Assembly (NCBI GenBank): GCA_903938205.1
Contig: CAJACJ010000387.1
Coordinates: 1 to 14,325, forward strand
Length of the DNA stretch: 14,325 nucleotides
Source: an uncultured bacterium
GTDB lineage: Bacteria > Planctomycetota > Phycisphaerae > Phycisphaerales > SM1A02
Reading direction: 5' to 3'
The translations under genes and the position numbers were made by a program. The notes under the pieces were generated by a model that saw only the letters and a list, made by a program, of their open reading frames with translations, did not search any database and was not told where the DNA came from. Below are positions 6,267 through 13,816 of the stretch, one piece after another; the stretch's first letter is position 1, and every line of letters begins with the position of its first letter.

Positions 6267-7337
6267 ATGAATTCAACAACGCACGCACACACGACGGAAT
6301 CCACCAGCGGACATCAACGACGCAAGGCCATCTTGGTCACAGGCGCCGGCGGTGAATTGGGCCACGCGCTGATTGAACTTCTGGCGCAGCGCGGCGGAAG
6401 CAGCGTGGTGGCCGTGGACATTCGCGAATTGCATCCCGATATTCGCGCGCATTGCGACAACGCATTCGTGGGCGACATTTGTGACCACTCGTTACTTGAG
6501 CGGTTGCTTGCCATGTATGAAGTGGATGAGGTCTTTCATTTGGCGGCGTTGCTTTCCACGCGCGGAGAATTTGCGCCCGAGACCGCGCACCAAGTGAATG
6601 TGGTGGGCACGCTGAACTTGCTGAAGTTGGCCGCCGAGCAAGCGCGCAGCCACGGCCGCAGCGTGAAATTTATTTTCCCAAGCTCCATCGCCGCTTACGG
6701 CTTGCCATCGCTTGCGGAAAAACAGCGCGCAAAAAGCGTGAAAGAGGATCAATATCTTGAGCCGCACACCATGTACGGCATCAATAAATTGGCGGGTGAA
6801 CATTTGGGCCGCTACTACCAGGAGCACTACCGAAAGTTGGCCAAGGACCGCGTGATTCAAGCGATTGATTTTCGCTCCATTCGATTTCCTGGAATCATGA
6901 GCGCGCACACCGTGCCCGCTGGCGGAACCAGCGACTACGGCCCCGAGATGGTGCACGCCGCGGCGCAGGGCAAGCCCTACGCTTGTTTTGTGCGACCTGA
7001 CAGCCGTATTTCTTTTATGACCATGCCGGAAGCGGTGGATGCGTTGGCGCAACTGGCCGCCGCGCCAAAGAAAAATCTTTCGCGCTGCGTCTACAACGTC
7101 TCTGGTTTTTCACCAACGGCCGCGGACTTTGAGCGCTGTGTGAAAAAATATTTTCCAGACGCGGACATCACATTTGCGCCCGACATTGGTCGTCAATCCA
7201 TTATTGACAGTTGGCCAGAGGACATTGACGACACCGCGGCGCGGCATGATTGGGCATGGAAACCAACGCACACGTTGGAGAGCGCGTTTGAACAATATTT
7301 AGTTCCCGCAATCAAGGCCCGATACGCGGCGCATTGA
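6267..7337 (+). CDS. tdh: L-threonine 3-dehydrogenase, NAD-dependent SDR type
   Basis: The product has 356 residues. It oxidises L-threonine with NAD+ to 2-amino-3-oxobutyrate in the cytoplasm. The Rossmann motif is TGAGGELG (25-32), followed by an acidic strand end (AVDIRE) and DEVFHLAALLS. The catalytic region has PSSIAAYG (Ser139/140) and the YxxxK motif Y170-K174 in TMYGINKLAGE. RSIRFPGIMS, GGTSDYGPEM and the ISFMTMPEAVDAL segment are features of the SDR-type threonine dehydrogenases, which are unrelated to the zinc-dependent MDR enzyme of E. coli. The N-terminus carries about 18 extra residues rich in His and Thr. The product is passed to Kbl, encoded 53 bp downstream, which strongly supports the call. 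The 10-bp gap from the upstream exported TIM-barrel gene indicates co-transcription. UDP-sugar epimerases share the fold but not this neighbour. Confidence 0.93.
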   Translation: MNSTTHAHTTESTSGHQRRKAILVTGAGGELGHALIELLAQRGGSSVVAVDIRELHPDIRAHCDNAFVGDICDHSLLERLLAMYEVDEVFHLAALLSTRGEFAPETAHQVNVVGTLNLLKLAAEQARSHGRSVKFIFPSSIAAYGLPSLAEKQRAKSVKEDQYLEPHTMYGINKLAGEHLGRYYQEHYRKLAKDRVIQAIDFRSIRFPGIMSAHTVPAGGTSDYGPEMVHAAAQGKPYACFVRPDSRISFMTMPEAVDALAQLAAAPKKNLSRCVYNVSGFSPTAADFERCVKKYFPDADITFAPDIGRQSIIDSWPEDIDDTAARHDWAWKPTHTLESAFEQYLVPAIKARYAAH

Positions 7338-7390
7338 CTTGAACAGATAATTTCTCATTTCGTTTCGCAACTCACGCAATCCAACACACC

Positions 7391-8635
7391 ATGAGCACCA
7401 ACATGAAAACCGCCACCACGACTGCCGAACATTTTCAGAACCGAACCCATCACATCCTGCAGCAATTGAAGGAAAATGGACAACTGAAATTGCTGCAAAC
7501 CATAGAGGGTCCCATGGATGCCACCGTGAAGTTGCGCGACTACGGCGATGTGGCGTGCTTCTGCAGCAATAATTATTTGGGCCTCGCCAATCATCCAGAA
7601 GTTGTGCAAGCCGGCGTTGACGGTCTGCGCAAATATGGAGCGGGCACCGCTAGCGTGCGTTTTATTTGCGGCACATTTGATTGCCACGAGACTCTGGAAA
7701 AAACAATCGCGCGTTTCTATGGCGTCGAATCCAGTTACTCATTCACAAGTTGTTGGAACGCCAACGAGGCCATCTTTGCCACGCTGTGCGAGCCAGGCGA
7801 CGCCGTGGTGTCCGACGAGTTGAATCACGCCAGCATTATCGACGGCATTCGTTTGGCGGTCAGTATTAAAAAGGGTTTGCTGCGTGGCGTGTACAAAAAT
7901 GGCGACGCCAAATCGCTTGCTACAAAACTGGAGGAGTTGCGCGCAAATCCAGAACTCACCGGAACGTTGTGGGTGGTCACCGACGGCGTGTTCAGTATGG
8001 AGGGCAGCGTTGCGAATCTGCCTGAACTGCGCGCGGTGTGCGATCGATATGGCGCAATGTTGATCATGGATGACAGCCACGGTACCGGCGTGATGGGCGC
8101 AACAGGCCGCGGCACGCATGAGCATTGGAACATGCCTGCCACCAAAATTGATTATTTCACTGGCACGCTTGGCAAGGCGCTTGGTGGCGGCGCGGGCGGC
8201 TACATCGCCGGCAGTCGTGAGGCCATGACATTGCTGGTGCAGCGCGGGCGTCCAACTTTATTTTCAAACGCGCTCCCAGCCACCATCGCGTGCAGCGCCA
8301 ACCGCGCCATTGAAATTTTGGAGCGTGAGCCACAACGCGTTGCCAAGTTGCGCGCCAATGTCGCCGCCGTTCGCGCGGGCATTCGCAAAGCGGGCTTCAC
8401 CGTGCTTGAAAGCGAGACTGCGATTTGTCCAATTATTGTGCATGACACCGCCAAAGCCATTGCCATGAGTCGCCGTCTTTTAGAGCTTGGCGTGTTTGTG
8501 ATTGGATTTGGTTTTCCAGTTGTGCCAGAGGGTCACGCTCGCCTGCGCGTGCAAGTAAGCGCGGCGCATGAGCAGACGCACATTGACACGCTCACCAACG
8601 CATTGATCAAGCTCAAGGGCGAGTTTGTAAAGTGA
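7391..8635 (+). CDS. kbl: Glycine C-acetyltransferase (2-amino-3-ketobutyrate CoA ligase)
   Basis: The product has 414 residues and is a fold-type I PLP enzyme of the alpha-oxoamine synthase family. It cleaves 2-amino-3-oxobutyrate with CoA to glycine and acetyl-CoA. Recognisable blocks are CFCSNNYLGLANHPEV, GTASVRFICGTFDCHETLE (very typical of Kbl), DELNHASIIDG with the ring-stacking His, VTDGVFSMEGSVANLP, DDSHGTGVMGATGRG, and TGTLGKALGGGAGG with the PLP lysine K262. The C-terminal domain ends with the VVPEGHARLRVQVSAAHEQ motif that closes the active site. It is about 15 residues longer than the E. coli enzyme at the N-terminus, and the ATG at 7403 is an alternative start. It lies directly downstream of tdh, and the two make the complete threonine-to-glycine pathway. 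Related 8-amino-7-oxononanoate and 5-aminolevulinate synthases are less likely given that neighbour. Confidence 0.95.
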   Translation: MSTNMKTATTTAEHFQNRTHHILQQLKENGQLKLLQTIEGPMDATVKLRDYGDVACFCSNNYLGLANHPEVVQAGVDGLRKYGAGTASVRFICGTFDCHETLEKTIARFYGVESSYSFTSCWNANEAIFATLCEPGDAVVSDELNHASIIDGIRLAVSIKKGLLRGVYKNGDAKSLATKLEELRANPELTGTLWVVTDGVFSMEGSVANLPELRAVCDRYGAMLIMDDSHGTGVMGATGRGTHEHWNMPATKIDYFTGTLGKALGGGAGGYIAGSREAMTLLVQRGRPTLFSNALPATIACSANRAIEILEREPQRVAKLRANVAAVRAGIRKAGFTVLESETAICPIIVHDTAKAIAMSRRLLELGVFVIGFGFPVVPEGHARLRVQVSAAHEQTHIDTLTNALIKLKGEFVK

Positions 8636-8745
8636 CATTGAATTGTTGATCAACTACGGCGCGCGTATTGGATTTTGCAACGCATTGTTCTGAATTCATA
8701 ATGATGAAGCACGTGCGCGCATGGGCACATGTTGAACATTGATGC

Positions 8746-8773
8746 GTTCACGCTCCGATTTGAATACGTGAAC
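8746..8773. terminator. Inverted repeat between convergent genes (possible bidirectional terminator)
   Basis: GTTCACG (8746-8752) pairs perfectly with CGTGAAC (8767-8773) around a 14-nt loop. It lies just outside the stop codon (8778-8776) of the PqiA-like gene and 110 bp after kbl. Neither side has a strong T-run, so intrinsic termination is only a suggestion. The rest of the 140-bp convergent gap shows nothing else. Confidence 0.3.
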
Positions 8774-8775
8774 AC

Positions 8776-9858
8776 CTACGCAGTGATAAATTTTTCGGAG
8801 TCTGTTCGCGCGCTCATGCGCGAAAGAGCCACCAAGCTCACAAAGCTGCCTGAGTAATAAATCACGATCGTTCCTAAAATAATCCAGAGTCCGGGCTTCA
8901 CTTCGGTCCTCATCAGGGTTGTGCCTTCCCAAAGAAATAGCAGCAAACCTAGGGCAAAAACCTCCAACATGCACCATTCATGAACGGCGCGCAGTCGGCG
9001 ATTGCGCCGTTGGTGCTTCTCTTGCGTTGCTGGCGCAATCCATAGCCAGATTTGCATGATCAAGACAATGCTTGGCGCAATGATGAGACCGATGGCAACC
9101 AATGCCGCCAACGCCGGTTGATTTGTATGAAGCAATGCCGTCAAACTTTGAAGAATGGAGTAGCGGTCGCTTGTTAAAAGCATTTGATTCAATTGAAAGT
9201 ACGGCGTGACCAGCGCGATAATAAAACAGACCGCTGAAATAACCAAAGTGACCGGACCCACCACGCTCAGCCAACCGCTGTTTTGAATCAGCCTGGTCTT
9301 GACTGTGGAAGTCGGTTTCACGCCTTGTGCAAAAGGGTTCACCCAACGATCAATTTGCGTCGCGATGGTGGACAACATGATGGCGGAGGCAATGCTGCCC
9401 AGAAATAAATAGACCCCAGAAAATGTTTGGGTGCTCACCGCCCATTGATCCGTGGCGAGCACCATGAGCAAGATGACAATAAACGGATCCAGCATGGACC
9501 ATTTTCCAAGCAGGCAGAGCCAATACAAAATCCGCTCTCGTTCACGGGTAGGGGGAATAGCCACCCAAACCACCAACAGGACCGCCAATTTTAAAAATGG
9601 AAACGTGATGCTGAAGAACGCAATCAATATCGCAACGACATAGATTTTTGATTCCCACATCAGCCGCACGGAGTTGGGCAGGGAATAAATATCGTTGCCC
9701 ACCAGAACCACTTTGATGGACATGAAAGGAACAAAGAGCGCCAAGGCTTGTGCGAAAAAAGTAGCCAAAAGCACCGCAAGCCAAGCCCAGCCAGCCCATC
9801 CAGCTTGACGCAAAAGGGTTTGTTCATGGTGGCCATGCATTACACGCACAGAGTACAT
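8776..9858 (-). CDS. PqiA-like integral membrane protein (two-domain, eight helices)
   Basis: The product has 360 residues from the ATG at 9858; 354 from the ATG at 9840 is an equal choice, and a TTG at 9879 is less likely. Two similar halves each hold about four membrane helices. The first half has ATFFAQALALFVPFMSI, then YVVAILIAFFSITFPFLKLAVLL, and the family-typical GKWSMLDPFIVILLMVL. The second half mirrors this with VISAVCFIIALVTPYF, IAPSIVLIMQIW and HEWCMLEVFALGLLL. This is the pattern of paraquat-inducible protein A, which in E. coli works with MCE-domain PqiB and lipoprotein PqiC in envelope lipid transport. The Cys-rich zinc motifs found in E. coli PqiA are missing, and no MCE protein is adjacent. 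It is divergent from an outer-membrane factor gene. The family call is good, while the role is inferred. Confidence 0.8.
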   Translation of the reverse strand: MYSVRVMHGHHEQTLLRQAGWAGWAWLAVLLATFFAQALALFVPFMSIKVVLVGNDIYSLPNSVRLMWESKIYVVAILIAFFSITFPFLKLAVLLVVWVAIPPTRERERILYWLCLLGKWSMLDPFIVILLMVLATDQWAVSTQTFSGVYLFLGSIASAIMLSTIATQIDRWVNPFAQGVKPTSTVKTRLIQNSGWLSVVGPVTLVISAVCFIIALVTPYFQLNQMLLTSDRYSILQSLTALLHTNQPALAALVAIGLIIAPSIVLIMQIWLWIAPATQEKHQRRNRRLRAVHEWCMLEVFALGLLLFLWEGTTLMRTEVKPGLWIILGTIVIYYSGSFVSLVALSRMSARTDSEKFITA

Positions 9859-10005
9859 TTTTTTGTGCAATTCATCCAACGCGGATTTGCGGGGCTTTGG
9901 ATTTTGTGCTTTGTTTTACCCCAGGTGCAAGTGCCCCATTGAACCAAGATCATTTTGGATTTGATTTAGTCGCTTACCAAGTACTTTCATGTACACTTTG
10001 GTTCA

Positions 10006-11535
10006 ATGAATTGCAACGCAAAGCAGGCATGGACAATAATGGCAAGCGCGCTTCTTTTGTTGTGCGCCTCATGCATGGTTGGACCAGATTACAAGCAGCC
10101 CACGCCAATTCCAGTGGAGCCATTTCGCCCTGTTGAAGGAACTGAGGTCAATGCCAAAGCTGCGGAGTTGGAAGGCTGGTGGAAAAATTACAACGATCCC
10201 ATGCTCACAAGCCTGATTGAGCGCGCGGAAAAAAATAATCTCACGCTGCAACAAGCTGTCATGAACATTGCGTCGTTTCGCTCAGGCTTTGGAATTTCAC
10301 TGAGTCAGCTTTTCCCCAGCGTGGATTTGGTCGGTGGTTACAGGCGCGTGCAGTCCAATCAGGTCACCAATCAAGGTTCAACCACGCAGGCTGCGCCGTT
10401 TAACTATTGGCAATATGGCGCGGCCACACCTTCGTGGGAAATCGATCTCTTTGGGCGAATTCGCCGCGGTATGGAGGCCTCAAAGGCGCGCTTGGAAGGT
10501 TCAGTGCAAGCGTGGCGTTTGTCGTTGGTGACCGTGCGCGCGGATGTGGCCAACGCCTATTTGGCGGTGCGCACATTTCAAGCGCAACTTGCCATTGTAA
10601 AAATAAATGTGGATTTGCTTGAGCAGATTTATAAAGTCAACAAAAGTAAATTCAAGGCGCAAACTATTTCGCAGATTGATCTTTCCACAACCGCTGCGCA
10701 ATTGGCCACGGCGCGCGCCATGATTCCAAAGTTGCAGGCATCCATTCAGCAGCAGTGCAATGGCTTAAGCGTATTGGTGGGCGATGGTCCGGGTCCCATG
10801 CAAGATGAACTTCGCAATCCAACCGCCATTCCGCTGCCAGCGAAATTTGTTGATGTTGGAATTCCCGCGGACTTGATGCGACGCCGCGCCGATGTGCTGA
10901 GCGCTGAAATGGATCTTGAGGCCGCCACAGCCGAGATTGGCGTAGCCGAGGCGGGGTACTTTCCTGAATTGAGTTTGGTGGGAAACTTCACTTTCGCCGC
11001 CAGTGATTTTTCCGGCCTTGGAAATTGGTCCAACAAGGTCTATTCGTTTGGTCCAACAATTTCGTGGAATGTCTTCAACGCGGGATTGGTCACAAGCCAA
11101 GTTGATCAGAAGAAAGCCATCGCGTTTCGCCTTGCCATTCGCTGGAAAGAAACCGTACTCAAGGCCGCCAGCGAAGTGCAAACATCCATTGGAAATTACG
11201 CCGGCGCCATGGGACAAATGCAGGCGTATCAAACGGGCTTGGACGAAATTGGAACGGGCTTTGACTTAATGACCGCTCGCTACAAGGCGGGCACGATTCA
11301 GTTGAACGACGTGCTTGATTTTCAACAAGAGGTGTTACGAGTTCAAGTTGGTTTTGTGCAGTCGCGCGGTTTGGCCGCGCAAAATATGGTCGAGTTGTAT
11401 CGCACGCTTGGTGGCGGTTGGGAGACGGCCGAAATTCCAGACGCGGGCCGCGACGCCTTTGAAAAGAACGGCCCCGACATGTTGAAGTCCATGCCATCGC
11501 TTGAGCAACAGGCGCAGGCCACTCCCGCAACGTAA
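10006..11535 (+). CDS. NodT-type outer-membrane efflux lipoprotein (TolC-like)
   Basis: The product has 509 residues. The N-terminal signal (MNCNAKQAWTIMASALLLLC) ends with the lipobox-like CAS|C followed by MVGPDYKQP, the classic opening of RND-system outer-membrane lipoproteins. Cys at -3 is unusual for a lipobox. GWWKNYNDPMLTSLIERAEKNNLTLQQA, SWEIDLFGRIRRG, then IPADLMRRRADVLSAEMDLEAATAEIGVAEAGYFPEL and ISWNVFNAG are the duplicated outer-membrane-factor repeats that build the trimeric beta-barrel and periplasmic tunnel. Such proteins pair with a membrane-fusion protein and an RND or ABC pump, and neither is encoded here, so it may serve a pump encoded elsewhere. TACACT ends 8 nt before the ATG with no Shine-Dalgarno, suggesting a very short leader. 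The ATG at 10039 is an alternative start. Confidence 0.92.
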   Translation: MNCNAKQAWTIMASALLLLCASCMVGPDYKQPTPIPVEPFRPVEGTEVNAKAAELEGWWKNYNDPMLTSLIERAEKNNLTLQQAVMNIASFRSGFGISLSQLFPSVDLVGGYRRVQSNQVTNQGSTTQAAPFNYWQYGAATPSWEIDLFGRIRRGMEASKARLEGSVQAWRLSLVTVRADVANAYLAVRTFQAQLAIVKINVDLLEQIYKVNKSKFKAQTISQIDLSTTAAQLATARAMIPKLQASIQQQCNGLSVLVGDGPGPMQDELRNPTAIPLPAKFVDVGIPADLMRRRADVLSAEMDLEAATAEIGVAEAGYFPELSLVGNFTFAASDFSGLGNWSNKVYSFGPTISWNVFNAGLVTSQVDQKKAIAFRLAIRWKETVLKAASEVQTSIGNYAGAMGQMQAYQTGLDEIGTGFDLMTARYKAGTIQLNDVLDFQQEVLRVQVGFVQSRGLAAQNMVELYRTLGGGWETAEIPDAGRDAFEKNGPDMLKSMPSLEQQAQATPAT

Positions 11536-11595
11536 TGCAGGCGCGTTGATCACGCACCAACTGATGACATTTATTTGAATCGTGCTGGTGAATCG

Positions 11596-12720
11596 TTACG
11601 GCGAAATTGTCAGCGTTGGTCGATCCGTGCGGCCAGCCATTTCCGCCAATTTCACTTGTGCCTCAATGCGCTGACACAACGCGTCAAGCGAGGCGCCCAT
11701 GGTGGCGTTCTTCCAATTTTCCAGCGGCGTGCCACTGTCAGAATTTTCCCGCAACGCAATGTGAATTGGAATGGATCCAAGGAATGGAAGTCCCATGGTT
11801 TGCGCCATGATTTCCGCTCCACCGCGGCCGAATAAGTCGTATTCCTTGCCATCGGGCGCGGTGAAGAAACTCATATTTTCCACCACGCCAAGAACTTCAA
11901 CGCCAAGGTTTTGAAACATGCGCACCGCGCGCCGCGCATCGTCTTGTGCCACGCGCTGCGGAGTGCACACCACAACCGCGCCGGCCACCGGCAACATTTG
12001 CGACATGGTCAACGCAACATCGCCCGTGCCTGGTGGCAAGTCAATGATTAAATAATCAAGCTCGCCCCAATCCGTTTGCGTGGCCAATTGCTTGAACGCG
12101 CCGTGCGCCATGGGACCGCGCCACACAAGCGCCTTGTCCGGGTCGACCAACTTTCCAATGGTCATGGCCTTGATGCCATGCAACTCGAAAGGCATAAGCA
12201 TTTGTCCCTTGGCTTTGGTTCCAACATCATCCATGCCCAACATGGTGGGAGCGCTGGGGCCATAGATATCCGCGTCAAGCAATCCAACTGAGTGGCCCAT
12301 GCGCGCCAAGCCCACGGCCAAATTCACGGCGACGGTGCTTTTACCCACGCCACCTTTACCCGCGCCAACAGCAATTATTTTTTTCACAAGCGGCAGAGGG
12401 TTGCTGGCTTCGCCTTGCGTTGAAGTTGGCGCAGTTGATGGCGCCGCGACTTTGGGAGCGACAAAATCTATTTCAAGAGTTTCAATGTTGGCGCATGCAA
12501 CAACTGCCGCCTGTCGAACGGCGCGATCCACAGTTGCGCGAAGTTGTTCTTGAATAGAAGCCGCTTGCGGGGACAATTCCAAAACAATTCGTATTGCGCC
12601 TTCAAACACGGCAATATGTTTCACCATGCCAAGCGTGACCACATCCTTATTGGTGGCTGGATCAACTACGGCGCGCAGGGATTTTTCTACAGCGGACTTG
12701 TCAAAGGATTCATTAGACAT
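11596..12720 (-). CDS. mrp: Mrp/ApbC/NBP35-family Fe-S cluster carrier ATPase
   Basis: The product has 374 residues. Residues 1 to about 88 form a MIP18-like (DUF59) domain (EKSLRAVVDPATNKDVVTLGMV...), and an Ala/Pro/Ser linker (about 88-108) follows. The deviant Walker A GKGGVGKST (121-129) is next, then LLDADIYGPSAPTMLG (switch I), DLPPGTGD (227-234, switch II) and VVCTPQRVAQDDARRA. Mrp proteins assemble and transfer [4Fe-4S] clusters to apo-proteins in the cytoplasm. The usual CxxC that follows 'ENMS' is absent. The sequence there is ENMSFFTAPDGKEYDLFG (281-298), without cysteine, so cluster binding at the dimer interface cannot occur in the standard way. Several actinobacterial Mrp proteins share this lack. 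A strong promoter lies 57 bp upstream. The gene is convergent with the efflux lipoprotein gene, 60 bp away. Confidence 0.94.
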   Translation of the reverse strand: MSNESFDKSAVEKSLRAVVDPATNKDVVTLGMVKHIAVFEGAIRIVLELSPQAASIQEQLRATVDRAVRQAAVVACANIETLEIDFVAPKVAAPSTAPTSTQGEASNPLPLVKKIIAVGAGKGGVGKSTVAVNLAVGLARMGHSVGLLDADIYGPSAPTMLGMDDVGTKAKGQMLMPFELHGIKAMTIGKLVDPDKALVWRGPMAHGAFKQLATQTDWGELDYLIIDLPPGTGDVALTMSQMLPVAGAVVVCTPQRVAQDDARRAVRMFQNLGVEVLGVVENMSFFTAPDGKEYDLFGRGGAEIMAQTMGLPFLGSIPIHIALRENSDSGTPLENWKNATMGASLDALCQRIEAQVKLAEMAGRTDRPTLTISP

Positions 12721-12776
12721 GGGATCGAGATCCTAGAACCTATTGGGCGTCAACGCCACAAGATGATTTGCGGGAA

Positions 12777-12805
12777 ATTATAAAATTTACCAAGGCGTTC
12801 TGCAA
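12777..12805 (-). promoter_or_regulatory. Sigma70-type promoter of the mrp gene
   Basis: On the minus strand TTGCAG (12805-12800) is followed by a 17-bp spacer and a perfect TATAAT (12782-12777). The predicted start is near 12770, leaving a leader of about 50 nt before the ATG at 12720. This is the best consensus promoter in the window. Confidence 0.7.
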
Positions 12806-12832
12806 TACAATCCCGCATCACGCATTTCTTCA

Positions 12833-12854
12833 ACTGATCAGAATTCACTGATCA
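12833..12854. repeat. Direct repeat of ACTGATCA upstream of the Gly/Lys/Pro-rich protein
   Basis: ACTGATCA occurs at 12833-12840 and again at 12847-12854, separated by GAATTC. Each copy contains the palindrome TGATCA, so the block could be an operator for a dimeric regulator in the divergent mrp / exported-protein region. It lies 18 bp before the start codon at 12873, ahead of the Shine-Dalgarno AAAGGA. Confidence 0.35.
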
Positions 12855-12872
12855 CGACACGAAAGGACAATT

Positions 12873-13679
12873 ATGCGAAACGACTCATTCACTTCCACTT
12901 TCTCAGTTCGAAATGTTCTCGTCACAACCGCAATTTTGGCATCCATGTCTTTGGCAGCGGGCGCATTAGCGCACTTGCCACCACCAGGCATTCCGCCAGT
13001 GACTCCGCCGGCAAATCCAAATCAAAGCCCGCCTCTTGGTGGACCACAAGTTGATCCAGGCGCTGCCGACAGCGAAAAAGGTTTTAATGGCGGCAAGCAA
13101 GGCGGCAAGAAGGGCCGAGCTGAAAGCGGCGTCATGTTGGATGAGCGCATGAAAGACGTTGGATGGATGCGAACGTATGAATCGATGAAGCCAACACTGA
13201 GCACCGATACGCTGAATAAAACCGAAGCTATTAAAGCGGTCTATGAAGTGGCCATGAAGACATGGAACGATGCCAATGCTGACAAAATGAAATCGCTTCG
13301 CGAGCAAATGAAGGGGCAGAAGGATGAGAAGGCTAGCAAAGCTGCCGCTGAGCAAATGAAGGCGTTGCGTGACACCATGCCAAAGATGGAAGAGACTCAG
13401 AAGCAAATTTTCGCGCTTCTGAGTGAATCCGAACAGGCGACATTTAAAACAAAACTTGAAGCCAATGAAAAACAAATGCGTTCATTGCGCTCCAGAGACG
13501 GATCCGCTGATGCGGGCGGAAATGCCGATGGCAAAGGCAAGGGCGGCAAAGGCAAGGGTGGCAAAGGAGCTCAGGGTGGACAGGGCGGCAAGCCTGGAGA
13601 AGGTCAACCGTCAGAAGGTGGAAGCGACAAGGCGCCACCACTACCACCATTACCACCACCGCCACCATTTGATCCGTGA
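12873..13679 (+). CDS. Exported helical protein with Gly/Lys-rich and poly-Pro tail, unknown function
   Basis: The product has 268 residues, and its ATG has a good Shine-Dalgarno (AAAGGA) upstream. The signal peptide covers about residues 1-33 (hydrophobic core VLVTTAILASMSLAAGALA). A Pro-rich linker (34-60) and a Gly/Lys patch follow. A charged, Met- and Lys-rich helical core (about 80-205) comes next, with coiled-coil-like heptads and the segment LLSESEQATFKTKLE. Its layout, though not clear sequence identity, recalls Spy/CpxP-type periplasmic helical proteins with their 'LTxxQ' motifs. Residues about 215-245 are a repetitive GKGKG tract and the C-terminus is KAPPLPPLPPPPPFDP. Such a tail could bind surface polymers or nucleic acid, but that is speculation. 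The gene stands alone, divergent from mrp, and ends at a strong terminator. Confidence 0.85.
   Translation: MRNDSFTSTFSVRNVLVTTAILASMSLAAGALAHLPPPGIPPVTPPANPNQSPPLGGPQVDPGAADSEKGFNGGKQGGKKGRAESGVMLDERMKDVGWMRTYESMKPTLSTDTLNKTEAIKAVYEVAMKTWNDANADKMKSLREQMKGQKDEKASKAAAEQMKALRDTMPKMEETQKQIFALLSESEQATFKTKLEANEKQMRSLRSRDGSADAGGNADGKGKGGKGKGGKGAQGGQGGKPGEGQPSEGGSDKAPPLPPLPPPPPFDP
13530..13567 (+). repeat. In-gene 15-nt tandem repeat encoding GKGKG
   Basis: GGCAAAGGCAAGGGC (13530-13544) is followed by a copy differing only in the last base (13545-13559) and a third partial copy from 13560. Each unit encodes GKGKG. Slippage at such repeats can change tract length between strains without breaking the frame, because the unit is 15 nt. 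Confidence 0.75.
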
Positions 13680-13715
13680 TTTGACTTGAGTTGATTTGAA
13701 ACTCATTGCACAATT

Positions 13716-13754
13716 AAAACGGACGCTCGCGATTGCGGGCGTCCGTTTTCTTTT
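13716..13754. terminator. Strong intrinsic terminator, probably bidirectional
   Basis: AAAACGGACGCTCGC pairs with GCGGGCGTCCGTTTT around a GATT loop. This is a 15-bp stem with one G-T pair, followed by CTTTT. It ends the Gly/Lys/Pro-rich gene (stop at 13677-13679). The A-run on the left side becomes a T-run on the minus strand, so it can also end the convergent pseudopilin-like gene. Confidence 0.92.
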
Positions 13755-13816
13755 GCGCTGATTGTTTCGCGGTGACGTGCGCTGTAAGCGCATGCGCCGC
13801 GAAGATGAACCGATCT

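Noticed and set aside
6492..7052. Minus-strand frame of 186 codons
   Set aside because: It is antisense to tdh, which carries all catalytic motifs on the plus strand.
11159..11560. Minus-strand frame of 128 codons at the end of the efflux lipoprotein gene
   Set aside because: It is a shadow of the outer-membrane factor coding sequence and has no plausible start or family signature.
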